DNA from: Haliclystus octoradiatus
Lineage: Eukaryota; Cnidaria; Staurozoa; Stauromedusae; Haliclystidae
DNA: 64,000 nucleotides
NCBI GenBank assembly: GCA_916610825.1
Contig: OU744452.1
Span: 6,563,021 to 6,627,020, forward strand
Direction of reading: 5' to 3'
Numbering within the stretch: position 1 is the first letter of the stretch; the number at the start of each line of letters is the position of its first letter. Shown here piece after piece: positions 34,970 through 47,803 of this stretch. The position numbers were made by a program, and so were the translations under genes. Under the pieces are notes generated by a model that did no database searches, had not been told where the DNA came from, and saw only the letters and a list, made by a program, of their open reading frames with translations.

Positions 34970-36978
34970 TACACTTTAAAGTGGGAATAAACCCCCAGAC
35001 TATCTTTACATATGTAGTAGAACCCGACGTGAAAAAAACAATGGCGTATTTTGTTTTTCGATTTGGAAATTACTTCTTGGTGAAAAATGCCTTCAAAGTG
35101 GTGTTTTGACCCAAATGTCACTGAGGAAAATAAGGGATTGGATCTAGCTTTATGACGACAAAGTCACAAGTCGTGCGGTTTTTCTAATAGACTTTAGATC
35201 AGATTAATCACGCGACGTTACGTTTGAGATGGCGTAGCTCTGTAACGGAAATAAATTTTTCTCTCCCACAAAACTGAGGTAAGAAAGAACATATAAACTC
35301 AAGAGTAGCAAAATTCCACATGATTTAATGATTTTGAAGTTCACGAATTTGAAGAATATAAAAATCAGAAAATGTTTCATTCCTAGCGCGCGTTATACAG
35401 ATTATATTTTGACATATCATTCTCACACATATTTAACACATATCAAAAGATTCTCTGGTGACCACGATAGCTAGATAAGTAGAATTTATTGTTGTAAGCA
35501 TACGTCTGAATTGAAAATGGAGTATTATTTTGAGGGTAAAAATCATAACGTATGATGGGAAATGCTATAAGAACACCATAACCGTTAGTTTTATAGTCCT
35601 CTTTTCACAGAAACGAAATCTGCCATCTGATTTATCGTCTATGTAGAAAGGTATTTTTGTGCCAAGTAGCTTCTGCACTGTATTACCGCATCCTATAAAC
35701 TACATATTGTGACATGATGCTAACTTGTTCTACTTTCTCGCCAAAGGAATGAGTACTAGACTGGTAAAACAATTAAGTGGCGTATGTATAATCAGGAACG
35801 AGACTTCACATTGCGAAACCCTAATTTTGTTAATCAGATAACGTTGATAGAGAGGATAACAATTTATGCAATGAAGATATACCGCAAAACCGAAAAATGA
35901 TAGAATATGCATTTCCGTAGTTCTAGTATACGGCTGTAAACCTGAATAAGAACGTCCAAGCCCTCATATCACTTTGTACTATTTTCCGATATTTTATAGA
36001 ATTTTACAGTGTAATATGTACTGAAGAATTTTCAATCGTTTTATAATAATTGAATGCTTGGTGAATGAATGATGAACACTTTGTTAGACTATTGAGTATA
36101 CATACATCTATCTACGGTCGTATAAACTAGACGATTACATGGTTCAAGTTTTACTAGACAATCATCAATTTCAAACTTAAATTTTGAAATGGTAATTGAA
36201 AAATGCTTATTTAATAATTTAGTAATACTTGAATAAATCCGAAAAAGTACAATTAATACTTTGCAGTACCAACTATCTCGAGGAAAAGTCGGTCTGTGCA
36301 TGCCTGTGCAAATCGAGTCAAATTACATTCACATTTAGATCAAGAAAAGGATATCTTGTAGAAATATTTACTCAAGAACAAATTGCAGATAGAGTTAAAA
36401 ATAGTTATAATATATATGGCGTAGAATAAAGCTATTTCGAAGGGCACGTGCCTAATTAAGATTTGAAGAAGTACTGCGGTCACACAGAATACGTAACTAA
36501 TATGTATCACTAGACTAGTCACAAAGGAACACTCGCACCGCCTGACATTTGTGTTAATCCGCAATCTATATCAGATTCATCGCGCTTAATGACGCTACGA
36601 GAAATTATTTCGACTGAGCGTTGTAATAGATTTTATTCTGCTCCTGAAACCACAAATTGCATCTTTTTTACGTAATTCCTGAGTGTATATGTTTGTTTAT
36701 TGCTCGGCCTTGTCAGAAATTTTTGTTGTGTGATTTCTCGGAGCTAGGTCACCTCAAAGATAACGTCGCGTGATCAGCCCACTCTTAAGTCTGTTAGACA
36801 AACCGCACGACTTGTGACTTTGTCGTCGTAAAGCTAGATCCAATCCCTTTTTTTCTCAGGGACATTTGGGGCAAAACACCACTTTGAAGGCGTTTTTCAC
36901 CAAGAAATAATTTCCAGATGGAAAAAAAAATTACGCCACTATTTTTTTCATGTCGGGTTCTACTACATATGTAAAGAT
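34970..36978 (-). mobile_element. Long-TIR element, copy 2, with ~320-bp inverted ends
   Basis: Left end 34970-35300 and right end about 36660-36978 are inverted copies of each other (shared words include AACCCGACGTGAAAAAAA, TTCTTGGTGAAAA, AAGTCACAAGTCGTGCGG and GAACATATAAACTCA). The right end lacks the outermost ~30 bp (the match stops after CATATGTAAAGAT). The interior matches copy 1 in inverse orientation. No transposase is recognised and no target duplication can be read because one end is lost. Confidence 0.75.
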
Positions 36979-37740
36979 CTGATCTGAGCTGATCAGCGTT
37001 GTTCAACGACATCCGATTTTCGTAAATAACAAAACTTTTCACAATCAAAATTGACACTTATTATTTACGAAATAAGATGAGTTGATTCATAACCACGTTC
37101 AAATGATTCATACTAACTTAATACAAAGCACTATTTCTGTTCAATATGAAGTGATCTAAGTTGTCCAATATTTTTAATGCATTTGTTTTTGACAAAGAAA
37201 CTTGAAAATTGACATCGGCATCGGTAATAAAACGATGTTGAGACTTACTCTTTCATAAAGCAATAATTTTGTAATCCATTGCCATGGTGCAGCGAAAAAG
37301 ATCCAGAGATTAAATCGTTCTATATCTAATAAAATGATTTGTTCTTTCGATATTACCCATGACAAGTTGGCTTGTACGATGAACACAAATACAATCCAAA
37401 TGAATTTCAGTATCTTGAAATCAAGTCTTTATTGGCCGATATGCTGCATGTAAAATAGCATGTCCCGTCCTCCGTGAAAGGCAAATTAACAACAAATCGT
37501 TTTTGTCAATACACTATGTTCATTTTACTACAAAAATAATTACAAAAAGTCTGTATTGAATAAAAAAGTCTAAGGTCTCTGTTAAGAAGGGATTTTGTAT
37601 TTTTATTATTCTTACTATTTTATTGCTAATCTTAATCATAAATTATTCTTGTATTAATCTTGAATCATAATCAAAAATATAATCCGATAATCCGATTGTA
37701 ATCTGAATCCGGAACTGTTCTTGATCATTAGTATTAATTA
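36979..37740. other. Spacer left of the BEL/Pao element
   Basis: No gene. 37640-37710 has GATTCCGATT-like words of the dispersed GATCGG-rich family. Confidence 0.4.
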
Positions 37741-37975
37741 TGTCACGTGATATTACCATTAAGGAATGGCAGTAAGTTATTGGTTGAGAGGATTTCGTAG
37801 TTAGACGTTGGCGCTATCGGTCACGTCGTTCTTATAGTTTAATATAGTTAAAATTATAGTTTACATTTTATCGTTTTTGATATTCTTTGTGATGTTTTAA
37901 GAATATTGTTGAAAATCAATTTATCGAGTCATTCTTCTTCTTCGGATATCTTTTTAATGGTTTTCCGTATCGACA
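37741..37975 (+). repeat. 5' LTR of a BEL/Pao retrotransposon
   Basis: Begins TGTCACGTGATA and ends TATCGACA, followed after two bases by TGGTAGCAGAGGG, a primer-binding-site-like sequence at 37978. Gag starts shortly after. The downstream LTR is absent from the window, so LTR ends are inferred from the TG/CA rule and the primer site. Confidence 0.65.
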
Positions 37976-37977
37976 AA

Positions 37978-37990
37978 TGGTAGCAGAGGG
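37978..37990 (+). promoter_or_regulatory. Primer-binding site for minus-strand priming
   Basis: TGGTAGCAGAGGG lies two bases behind the putative LTR end. It resembles the TGGTAGCAGAGC/TGGTATCAGAGC type used by many LTR elements. Confidence 0.6.
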
Positions 37991-38015
37991 TGGTTAATGC
38001 ACATTATTTATAGTT

Positions 38016-39008
38016 ATGCCTTTATCCAAGAAAACGCCACGGAAAGGTAGAAAGAAAGATTAAGTTGAAGAAATATCGCCATCGCAAGATTTGATGTCAT
38101 TAAAGCAAAAGAAAATAGACAGAAAGAGCAAGTTTTCGAGAGTCAAATCGGACTTATTAGATGCTATAATCGAAGGAGAAACTAGAGAAATAATCGTTGA
38201 ATTAAAAATTAAACTATTGGAAGAAGAAGAAAAAGTACAGGAAGCATTGAACGAATTAATTGAACATTATACTCAAGAAGAGAGTATCATCGCTGAGAAG
38301 TTTATATTAGAAAATGAGAAATTAACAGATGAAAGCTCAAATGCCCTGGATGACGCACGGATGTATTTAAAAACATTAGCGAAAGATAAACCGTCAACGT
38401 TGTTGAAACAACCGATAGAAGACACGCCTGTCGTGATATCGTCAACAGAAGATGTTTCTCGTACTGTCGCTCCTGTTAGTAAAAATGTCGCAGAAGAAAA
38501 GAAAGGACTAGGAGCAGATATGTGGCGACAGTTACAGCGTATATCGATACCGAAATTTTATGGTGAGAAAAGATATTATTCAAGCTGGAAAGCAGCTTTT
38601 ATGAATTGTGTCGACGCTGCCCCTGCCCCGGCAGAATATAAGTTGTTTCAGTTGAGGAATTGTCTTGAAGGAGAACCGCTCGAGGCAATAAGTGGTCTTG
38701 GATTTTCGGGCGTGGCATATGAAGCAGCTAAAGAAAAGTTGGAGCGCAAATATGGTGGAAATAAAAGGCAAATTGCAATATATATGGAAGAGATTGACGA
38801 GTTTAAACCAATTAGACCAGGTATGCCTAAAGATGTAGAAAAAATAGCAGATTTATTGGAAATGTTATCCGTCAATTTAACAGAAGCAGGTCGCACAGAA
38901 GAGCTAGGATATGGCTCATTATATATAAAAATACAAAAGAAGTTAACTGAAGAAATGCTAACAAACTATAGAAGACATATATTTGAAATAATAAAAATGG
39001 AGATGTAA
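38016..39008 (+). pseudogene. BEL/Pao gag (DUF1759 region)
   Basis: The capsid region of a BEL/Pao element. A start at 38016 (MPLSKKTPRKGRKKD) is followed 15 codons later by an in-frame TAA (38061). The frame then stays open from ATG 38094 to 39008. A charged, helical N-terminal part precedes the DUF1759 signature: ISIPKFYGEKRYYSSWKAAF, YKLFQLRNCLEGEPLEAI, AYEAAKEKLERKYG. The end shows a single-base frameshift in an A-rich run near 38980, after which the reading continues in the frame of the next entry. Inactive as it stands. Confidence 0.85.
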
Positions 39009-39019
39009 AAAGTATTAAG

Positions 39020-40558
39020 GTGTGGCTGATGCGTGAAGCAGAATTTCAAACTGTTGCAGCGGAAACCATCAAAGGGGTGAGTGGTAAGAAAGAGCGCTAT
39101 CACAATACCATGTTTAACAAACGTAAAAATTATAATCAGTCATGTATTTTGTGTAAACAAAGGCATCCGATATGGAAATGTGACGAATTTAAAGCAGAAG
39201 ACGTAAGTGCCAGGTGGGACGTCACCAAAAGCAACAAATTATGCTTCCGTTGCCTGTCGGCTAATCAAGTAGGCGCGAATTGCAATAGAACTAGTGCTTG
39301 CGGTATTGACAACTGTCGGCAAGTACACAACAGACTGTTACATAATAATAGAGCAATACGTGAGTCAGCGACTACTAATAACAATAATAGTAATGATAAT
39401 ACTAGTAATGAGTCTTCAAATGTTAATACCGTAACAACTAACTTCCAAGAAGTAAGTCCCCGCACGGAGAAGGGAGAAACTACAAATCATTCTAGAAATA
39501 ATAACCGTATCGCATTAAGAACAATTCCCGTCATACTGAAGTACGGGTCTAAAAAGTTATTGGTAAATGCGTTACTTGATGATGGTAGTACAAAAACATA
39601 TATCAATGAAGATGTAGCTAATGAGTTAGGATTACAAGGACAAACAGAATATCTGAATGTTAGCACACTTAATGGAACAGTAGAAAGATTTAGTTCCATG
39701 AATGTAAGCTGTATAATCGAAAGTAGTGATACTAAATATAGCAAGCCATTTACATGTACTACAACTAAAAATGTTACTGAAAAAATGGCCCCAGTTAATT
39801 GGAAGTTTGAATCAAAACAATGGTCACATCTATCTGATATAAATTTCCCACCGTTATCGAATAGACGCATTATCGATTTACTTATTGGCGTAGATCATGC
39901 TGATTTACATTATTCGCTAAGAGAAGTAAGAGGAGATAATCCTGCTACTCCAGTAGCTAGGCTAACGCATTTAGGTTGGACTTGCGTTGGCAAGGTTACA
40001 CAACCACCGAGTACTGGTAATATTGATTATAATATTAATAATACAAATTTTAATTATTCGTTTTATTCTGAAAACAATGATGATATTACGTCGATAAATA
40101 CTACATTAAAAAGATTTTGGGAAATCGAAAATATGAACGAAACTAGATCAGAAAATCAATTATCAATGGATGAGTTAAAAGCGTTGGAGTTATGTAAAGA
40201 CAGTTTATCTTACGAGAATAATCGATATGAGATTGGAATACCGTGGAAAAACGACCCGGTTAATCTTCCTAATAATTACAGCATCGATAAAAATCGTCTA
40301 AAGAGCTTGGAAAATAAATTAATGAAATCGCCTACTACAGCTATGGCTTATTCGAAGGTATTTACAAATCATCTCAAAAAAGGTTACATTAGAAAATTGA
40401 GCGGAGATATATCTCAATTATCGAGTGGTTGGTATTTACCGCACTTTGCTATTGTTCGGGAAGATAAAAGCATTACGATATTACGAGTAGTATTTGATGC
40501 TTCTGTAAAATGTGAGGATATGTCATTAAATGACATGATATTTTTAGTAGATTAAATA
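39020..40558 (+). pseudogene. BEL/Pao zinc knuckle, protease and start of RT, 3'-truncated
   Basis: Continuation of the gag-pol of the same element in a shifted frame. In order: Cys/His motifs (CILCKQRHPIWKC, CFRCLSANQVGANC), an Asn/Ser-rich linker, the retropepsin-like DUF1758 with LLDDGSTKTYI as active-site block (DDGS where DSGS is the classical form), LLIGVDHADLHY, and LGWTCVGKV. The beginning of RT follows (YEIGIPWK, WYLPHFAIV, RVVFDASVK, SLNDMI). Homology ends abruptly at about 40545, before the RT catalytic motifs. RNase H, integrase and 3' LTR are missing. Confidence 0.88.
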
Positions 40559-41689
40559 TCTTGCTAAATATTAACCAGCCTCATTATGAGATAGTCGATA
40601 TTAGACCATCCTCCTTTTGAGGTAACCACTCTTATGTACATATAAAAGCCAATGTAAGTATTATATTAATTAGATTCACTCAGACAAGCACTGATATACT
40701 TTTCTTAAACTTGCTACAAAAATATCGAAATATCGAAATATAGAAATATTGTGATATATAAACAGACAGTATTATGTATATAAGTGATATATATATATGC
40801 TTGCCTTTCAATTCTGTCGATCACTTTCTGGTCTGAAGGCCTACATAATCTATTCTCAGTCGTATTCCGGCATCCAAGTAGCCATTTATCTGATCTCTGT
40901 TTTAGCTACCACGGTGCCAAGTCAGAGCATTCTAACTGTGTACAAATAAAAACAGTTACCAAGTAATTAGTATATGATGTGATTAACAAGCTTCTCTTCA
41001 GGTCTGAAAGAAAGTTGCTTACCTTTAAAATTCCATACAAATAAAATGTAAAAACGAGAGACAAATTCACTTTCGGCCTGTAAGCATAGCTGCCTGTTCT
41101 GTAGTCCAGGTTAGACTAGTAGCCACTCAGAATTGTTGCAAGTGGGTCATGCAGCAAGTGATATCATACAAATTGCATTTCTCATTTTCAAAATCAGCTT
41201 GTAATCGCTGTGTGTAGCCTATTAACTGTTGAAATGTTTAGGCCAGGCTTGAAGCTTCGTTGGAATTTGTATTCCTTTATTCTTTTCGTTTCAGGCAAAT
41301 ACGTTTCAACATAAACCATGTCAATAAACCATAAATAGCACTGCACATGAAACCAGAACTTTCAAAACCATTGTAATAAGATAGGATATACAACAAAGTC
41401 TTAAACGATTCAAATTATAATACTGTGTTTGATATATTGAAATGTTCACAATTCGTCTTCGCCATTTTCAAAATTCTGTAACGATTTGGCAAGGCGCGCC
41501 TAATCTCCAAACGAGGTCAATAGTGTGAAAGCGGTGTAAAATGCATGATCTAAGGTAAAAATTTTCAGAAAAAGCGGGTAAATGCAACAGAAAGCGTACG
41601 AATGGCATTCACAACACTTCGTTTTTGCATTTACACCCCAAAAAGTACGCTTTTACACCTTTAGTTTTAAGAGTGTAGGCCCTGCACAA
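40559..41689. other. Gene-free stretch with one minisatellite unit
   Basis: 40705-40790 carries the 48-bp minisatellite unit (GAAATATTGTGATATATAAA) next to GAAATATCN 9-mers. Otherwise nothing is recognised. The block 40560-40700 could be the end of another retroelement. Confidence 0.45.
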
Positions 41690-42050
41690 TCTGATCCTGC
41701 TATCTCTTTGTTTCCTTCTCCACATCATGTACTTACAATGATTGATTATTTTTTTGGCTGGATACAAGCTACACCACATCCTTATATCTACGCCGTTACC
41801 GTTGCCACAAGCATTTTTATCTTCCTGGAATTTAAGATTTGGTGCTCCTTTGTATGTAATAACTGTGGTTGTCAATTTGAAGCTGAAGAATTTCAAAAGT
41901 CTCTCGCCTCTTCATTTGTCTTTCACCGTGTCCGCACCACAGCCTGCTATCCTAAATTTAATGGCAAATTTGAACGCAGAGTCACCGCACAATTAAAACA
42001 ATTCTTCGCTCAAACAACAACGACTGTTTTAGTACTCTATAAATGGCACT
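41690..42050 (+). pseudogene. Ty3/Gypsy integrase core relic
   Basis: Reads LTMIDYFFGWIQATPHP (first catalytic Asp), FGAPLYVIT in a neighbouring frame, then QFEAEEFQKSL, RTTACYPKFNGKFERRV (catalytic Glu region) and LKQFF. This is the D-D-E integrase core with the second Asp block scrambled by frameshifts. No flanking Gypsy pol or LTR is seen. Confidence 0.75.
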
Positions 42051-42119
42051 TCTAGGTACTCGTGTAACCTGAAGAATCTTTATTATCACCATTAATGTTG
42101 AGTTTGGGTTATACTCAAT

Positions 42120-42358
42120 ATTAATATAATTAATAATACTGTCTGTTTATATATCACAATCACTTATATCACTTATATACATAATACTGTCTGTTTATAT
42201 ATCACAATCTACTTATAATAATAATGCTGTCTGTTTATATATCCCAATATTTCGATCTACTTATCTACTTATATTAATAATACTGTCTGTTTATATATCA
42301 CAATCACTTATCACTTATATACATAATAATGTCTGTTTATATATCACTATATTTCTGT
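42120..42358. repeat. 48-bp minisatellite, about five inverted copies
   Basis: CTGTCTGTTTATATATC recurs at about 42139, 42187, 42228, 42283 and 42331. It is the inverse of the unit at 17258-17353. Confidence 0.85.
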
Positions 42359-42962
42359 GTCTGTCCGCGACTTATGTAAGTCTTACTGGCGAAATAATAC
42401 GGATAATACGTTGTCGGGAAGTTATGCAAACATTTGTGTCGAGATAACCGTGTGCAGTAACAAATTTGTTGTATGAAAAGTATGGGTCTATGACGTTGTT
42501 TTAAAATAATATACTTCATCTGATATTGTATTTGATATCATTGCATTAAAAAATTCAGAGATTTTGAAAAATTTCATAGGTCGATAGTCTAGCGGGCAGC
42601 CAAATCGAATTCAAATTGAAATCCCCAGATCAAAAATATTTTGCTTTGAATTTAAAAGCTGCGTGTAAATTGTTTGAACAAGTGAAACTTGAAAGTGAAT
42701 CAGTTTTATGATAATTAAAACAATGCGAAATACTGAATTACATTAAATTACCAGTATAACTAGGCCAGACAAAATATGTTTTGAAATCAAAGAAACGTAG
42801 ACCTATTTCATGTAGTGTTGATATCAGCAATACATGTAGCGCGGCACAAACGCTATGAAATTAAAGAGACTTTAGGTCTTATTTTAATTTATTAATGAAA
42901 CAAAATGCCGTTCATCACTTTTCTCAAAATCGAGATACAAAACATTTCACTTTTAAAAAGGC
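42359..42962 (-). repeat. Dispersed repeat modules A'-B, inverted copy
   Basis: Minus-strand copy of 16600-17257, cut at 42962 (AAAAAGGCATTTTG) by the LINE that follows. Its B end abuts the five-unit minisatellite. Confidence 0.8.
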
Positions 42963-44063
42963 ATTTTGTCACCCCTTTTATTCAACATCTACGTTGCTGA
43001 TCTATCTTGGCTAGACATCAATGCTTCATTACTAAGATATGCTGATGACACTACTGTCTACTACTCATCGAAGTCAAAAGCCTATGCCGTTGAGACGTTG
43101 AACAAGGACCTTGAAAACGTAACAAATTGGTTCCATGAAAATTGCCTTCATCTTAACCCAAAAAAATCACAAGCAATATTGATCCAGTCTCACTCATCTA
43201 CTCTTATCACACCACAAGTTAAAATAAAATCTAACCTCATTGAGTGGTCCGATTCCATTAAACTCCTTGGAATAATCATTGATAAGCACATAAGCATGAA
43301 AGAACACGCCCAGAGCTGCATGAAAAAGTTTAACCTATGTTTACATCGGCAACGTCAAATCAGAGGAACACTTAACTTTTCTATGTCCATCAACTTATAC
43401 AAAACATACCTCAGGCCACATCTTGAATACTGCAGCACCTTATTCACTGTATTGTGATTCACTAACCAACAGAAGCTGGAAAATTTACAGATATCAGCTA
43501 TAAGGCACCTCAACTCCAGTGCCAGCACAAAAACAATTGATCAAAACATCAAAAACAACAAATTATTGGACAGCCTATTAGTTAGGCGAACAGCACGCAT
43601 ATTAATCATTGCTCATCAAGCTATAACAACATCAACACCCAAGCTAATCAGCAATCTATTTAAGACAGTCAAAAGCAAGTATTCTCTTCGAGGGCCATTT
43701 AGAATTCAGACACAAAAATATATGACCGAAGAAAAAAGAAAATCATTTGTTGCAACCGGAACAAGGTTATGGCGATCCACGCCAGATTCAATAAAAGAAC
43801 TGAAAGGAAAAGGACTCAACAAATCAATCCTTGAAACCACTAGAGCGATGGAGAGTAAAGGCACCCTATTAGAACGATGTTACCAGTAAATCACAGAAAA
43901 TAAATGTAATGTTAAAAATTGTTTATGTAAATCGTAGTTTTGTACTCTGTATAAGCCTATTTGTTGTAACTTGTAACACTGTAATTATTATATAATAACT
44001 GTATGATCGTTTCATTGTAAACGAGCATATTGCTCATTTTGAATACGAAACAAAATAAAAGTT
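42963..44063 (+). mobile_element. LINE RT fragment (relative of the 25871-27500 LINE)
   Basis: Strongly 5'-truncated non-LTR retrotransposon that starts inside RT motif B (SPLLFNIYVADLSW). It continues with intact motif C RYADDTTVYYSS, LNPKKSQAIL, KLLGIIIDKHISM, YLRPHLEYC, then after a frame break near 43450 the frame 43566-43889 (LLVRRTARI, VATGTRLWRSTPDSIKE). The 3' UTR ends AACAAAATAAAAGTT followed by an AC run. It was inserted into, or replaced part of, the dispersed A'-B repeat. Confidence 0.88.
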
Positions 44064-44081
44064 ACACACACACACACACAC
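44064..44081. repeat. (AC)9 tail of the LINE
   Basis: AC dinucleotide run directly at the LINE 3' end. Confidence 0.85.
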
Positions 44082-45140
44082 CTTGATTGCCTACATAATC
44101 TACTGAACAAGGATACATGGCATTGGTGTCATTTATATTATCGATGATTAGAAATAAAGTATACGCTAAGTAAAGCTCGTGCTTAAGAAGATTTAAAGAA
44201 CGTGCCTATTTAACTTGCGCAAGTGCAAGTTTTCCCGTCTGTTTTGATCCTCTCACAAGGCCCATGGCTGCCACCTAGTCTGCTGGTCTTTGGTTAATCC
44301 GTAAAAGTATACCCAAAATGCAGGCTGTGATAACAGTTCTTGAACTTTAAATGGACCAACAAATATTCATGAATTGTTCATAAAAAACAGGCCATTTAAC
44401 CAGATATAGCTACGTTCAGCCCAAACTATCAAGGCTGTAAAAATTGTCAGTAAGAAGAATTGAAAGCAGCACAAAAATAAGTGTATAGTATGAAGATCAG
44501 TATGTATAGTACTGCACTTTGAAAAGTTGAAACGACTCAACGCAACAGCTATTCTAATGTTTCTTGAAAGGCCTATTCAAATTGAAAAACTACATTTAAA
44601 ATAACCTCTCAGAAAAGTGACTACTGCCCAGAATGTGTAAAACAGGCTTGTATTCAAGGTTCATGAATAGTTCATGAACTCAACAAATTTTTCGTAGGGG
44701 AATAGGCCTACTTATTTGCGTAGCACCAACCAAAGATATATCTATGTGAAAATCATATGATAATAATTAATGAAATATTTTGTAATAATAAAATGAAATA
44801 AAATTTAAAAGAAACGTTCTTAAAAGCATCAGGACCAAACTTCTGAGTAATGAAGAAATCATACCCTCTATAATATAAACTTTGTAATAGAACCTACATT
44901 AATCATACTATCACAGAGTCATATCTGACAGGTATAATTTAAGTGAACAACCTTCAACCTTTTTGGCTGTGTTTAAAATCAAACCCACAACGAAAGTTAA
45001 ACTAAAGTGACAATATTGTCAATTACAAATAAGAAAATATAATAATTAAAGAATTTGACCATTCCAAAAGTACATATATATGTTAGTTGTGAATAACAAA
45101 TTTAACCTCTGAAAGTTTTGAGCCTCGTTTATTTTGCACC
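44082..45140. other. Stretch without a recognisable gene
   Basis: AT-rich DNA. No domains, repeats or splice-supported frames are seen. Confidence 0.45.
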
Positions 45141-45148
45141 TGCGTATT

Positions 45149-45992
45149 AAAGATGTGCGAATCCAATCAGATTGGATCGCATCCAGGTAGTGATATTTTA
45201 GGTCTTTGGATTGAGTAAAATTTGTATTTATTGATTCCAGATGATTTTGGATTTGAAACTTGGAAGAGTATTTGTACATTGTAGCGATTAAACAATGTGT
45301 TCTAGTTTCCTCTCGACTGACCGTTTCTTGTACATATAGCGACATTCATGTTCCACTCTCTAGTATTCCACTCTATAGTACATCAATTACACGTTTGATG
45401 TGAAATGAATTATACAATTTCTTCAAGGAAATGATCAAGATTATTGATTCATTGTACGTATTGTATTATCATTTTGATGTGCTGTATGTGACTGTCTCAT
45501 GTCAGCACCCTATATAATTCCTGTAATCTATCTATGTTGCCTATGTGTAGATTGAATAATAAATTAGATACAGTTTAGCCTTCATTGTGCTCACTATCCA
45601 TTGGGTCTCGAATATCAATTAGTTGTTGTTATAGCAAAGCCAGCTATACGACATACAGTGATAGTACGTCACATTTATTCATGCTGGTATTTATTATTGC
45701 TGTGTGGTATTTTTGTATTTTATCACAGTAGTAGTAACTAAGTGTCTAACGCAGAATATCCAGCATCAAGTTAAAAGATATCTGATTAAAGCGCCTGAGA
45801 CTGTATCAAGCAATCACCCATAAATTTATACATTAAAAACTTGGATTAGTTTACATTAATTACAAATTATTTGCTTCGAATCGGATTATATTTATAATTG
45901 GCATATTGCTTCAAATCGGATTGGAATCGGATCATTACAACATTCATACTAGTAATCAATTTTGTGTAAATTCGATCTGATGCACACTTCAA
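45149..45992. mobile_element. hAT-like element, 844 bp, with 7/8-bp TSD
   Basis: The left end is AAAGATGTGCGAATCC and the right end, as reverse complement, is TTGAAGTGTGCATCAG: imperfect short inverted repeats with the GTGTGC/ATGTGCG word common at hAT ends. TGCGTATT (45141-45148) and TGCGTATG (45993-46000) flank it, an 8-bp duplication with one mismatch. The interior has GATTGGATCG- and GGATCGGAT-type words and no transposase. Confidence 0.65.
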
Positions 45993-46000
45993 TGCGTATG

Positions 46001-47188
46001 GTCTTGCTTCAAGATGACATGAACATATATACTGGCTCTTGCTATCAATGAACTATACTACAGTTACGCCTACTTGTAATTTTTAAAATTGAAATAAATT
46101 GATTAATAGCCTATCGTTCATTTATGCATTTGTAAATATTTACATTGTTTTATGGAATTCAGATAATTGATATTTTCTGAATTGATTAATACTGCACGCT
46201 GTTAGTTTTGAAGCTTCAATATAATTGTTTATGGTATGACGACTTTCAGCGCAACACTGCTGCAACTGACTTGTTTCAGTCAAAACTCTGTGGCTTGGTA
46301 GAGATTTTATCGATAAGAAGTACTATATTAACATATCATATCATAACTAACATTTTGAAATATATTGAATGTTTGAGAATTATAAAGATTTAAAAAATCA
46401 ATTTCTTATTCAATGAATTGATTAAAATTAAAGCTGATAAATACATGTATATATGATAATCATATCATAGACAGTGGATCACTAAGCCTCACTATCATCA
46501 ATTATTACCGCAGCTGATTGAGTGAGCTCCTTTCCTTACTTTCCTGATTAATGTAGGTTATAGACTATGATTTGAAAGTAGGCTAGTCTATGATCGATGA
46601 CTTTAGAAAATATAGACTAGCCTATTCTATGTGTACAATCTATTCATGTTTTGATGTTATATTGATATTATCATATCTTACTATTCAAAGCTGAATTAGA
46701 TTACACCATACTTTATGTTAATTTTTCAAATATCTTCCCTTAACCTGTCCAATATTCAATATTAGCTAATTTAAAAATACACCGTGTACTCTGTCTCTGT
46801 TAGACTGTTCGTTGATAAGTAACAACGTGGAAATAATTGATAAATATTACATCAACTGTACTGGAATTCTACGATGACCAGGATAAGAACTTTGTATCCA
46901 CACAAATTATATTATATGACGATGACTATTGTCAAAAGCTGTTATTTTGAAACTTTAATCTAATTACTTTCGGACAAGACCGCCATTTTTCTGGCCGCAA
47001 TCAGAAATCTCAAAGTCAAGTTGAGTTTGAAATACAAATCAAACCGAAGTACAGTCAATCGTGGGAGATTCATATTTAATTCAGATGTGGCCAAAATATC
47101 AGACGGGACAGGGTGCTACTGCGCATGACTCCATGCAGCCTGTTGAATTTTCTGTTTACCCTTTTTTTTACTTACAAAATTTTATTTT
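46001..47188. other. Stretch without a recognisable gene
   Basis: AT-rich DNA with no supported feature. Confidence 0.45.
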
Positions 47189-47357
47189 TAACGAACTCTT
47201 GATATTTTGATAGACTGCCATGAAAATCACAGGCCTGCTTGCTGAGATTGCAAAGATCAAAAATATATAGGCTCATATACTATCATATCATAATATTTTC
47301 AGATTATATATATAATTTGATTTTCAATACATGCGCGTGGGTCGGCCTTGTTCAATA

Positions 47358-47803
47358 GGCAGTTTCAGATCTCGTTGAACGACGACGGTTAAGGATCACG
47401 TCATTTACAACTTCCTGTTCTGATCGTCATACTCACGCAGTTTACATTTCAGATTATTTTGGCCAACGACGGTAGTTCCATTTCTTTGAAAAACATGAAA
47501 ACAATCATTTTGATAATGTCAATCTGGCGAATACGCATTTTGTGTGTTATGGACTTTGAAGATAAAACAACGCTACATATTGCATATATGATTGATATAG
47601 CAGTACTAAGATTGTATTGAATGCACTTTCTATGCTACACTTGTCGTATTTCAATTTGAGCTTCTCTACAGTTCACGACGACGATAGATTGCTCATGAAC
47701 CGTTCACTTGAACGGCTCTTGCACAGAGGTGATTCCCCAAAGAGATGCGCAGACGCACTGCGCACCCTTCTAACGTCGTCGTTCATGCAATCTGAAACTC
47801 TCT
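47358..47803. mobile_element. 446-bp miniature inverted-repeat element with AATA TSD
   Basis: The uninterrupted paralogue (about 15005-15060, inverted) reads TTGTTCAATAATACATTG. Here TTGTTCAATA is followed by 446 bp and then AATAATACGTTG, so AATA is duplicated (47354-47357 and 47804-47807). The ends are inverted repeats of about 30 bp sharing AGTTTCAGAT and GAACGACGACG. There is no transposase. The family is uncertain. Confidence 0.8.

Noticed and set aside
38580..38896. Minus-strand ORFs inside the BEL/Pao gag
   Set aside because: Antisense shadows of the gag frame, with no domain.
41609..41896. 95-codon minus-strand ORF
   Set aside because: Antisense of the Gypsy integrase relic.
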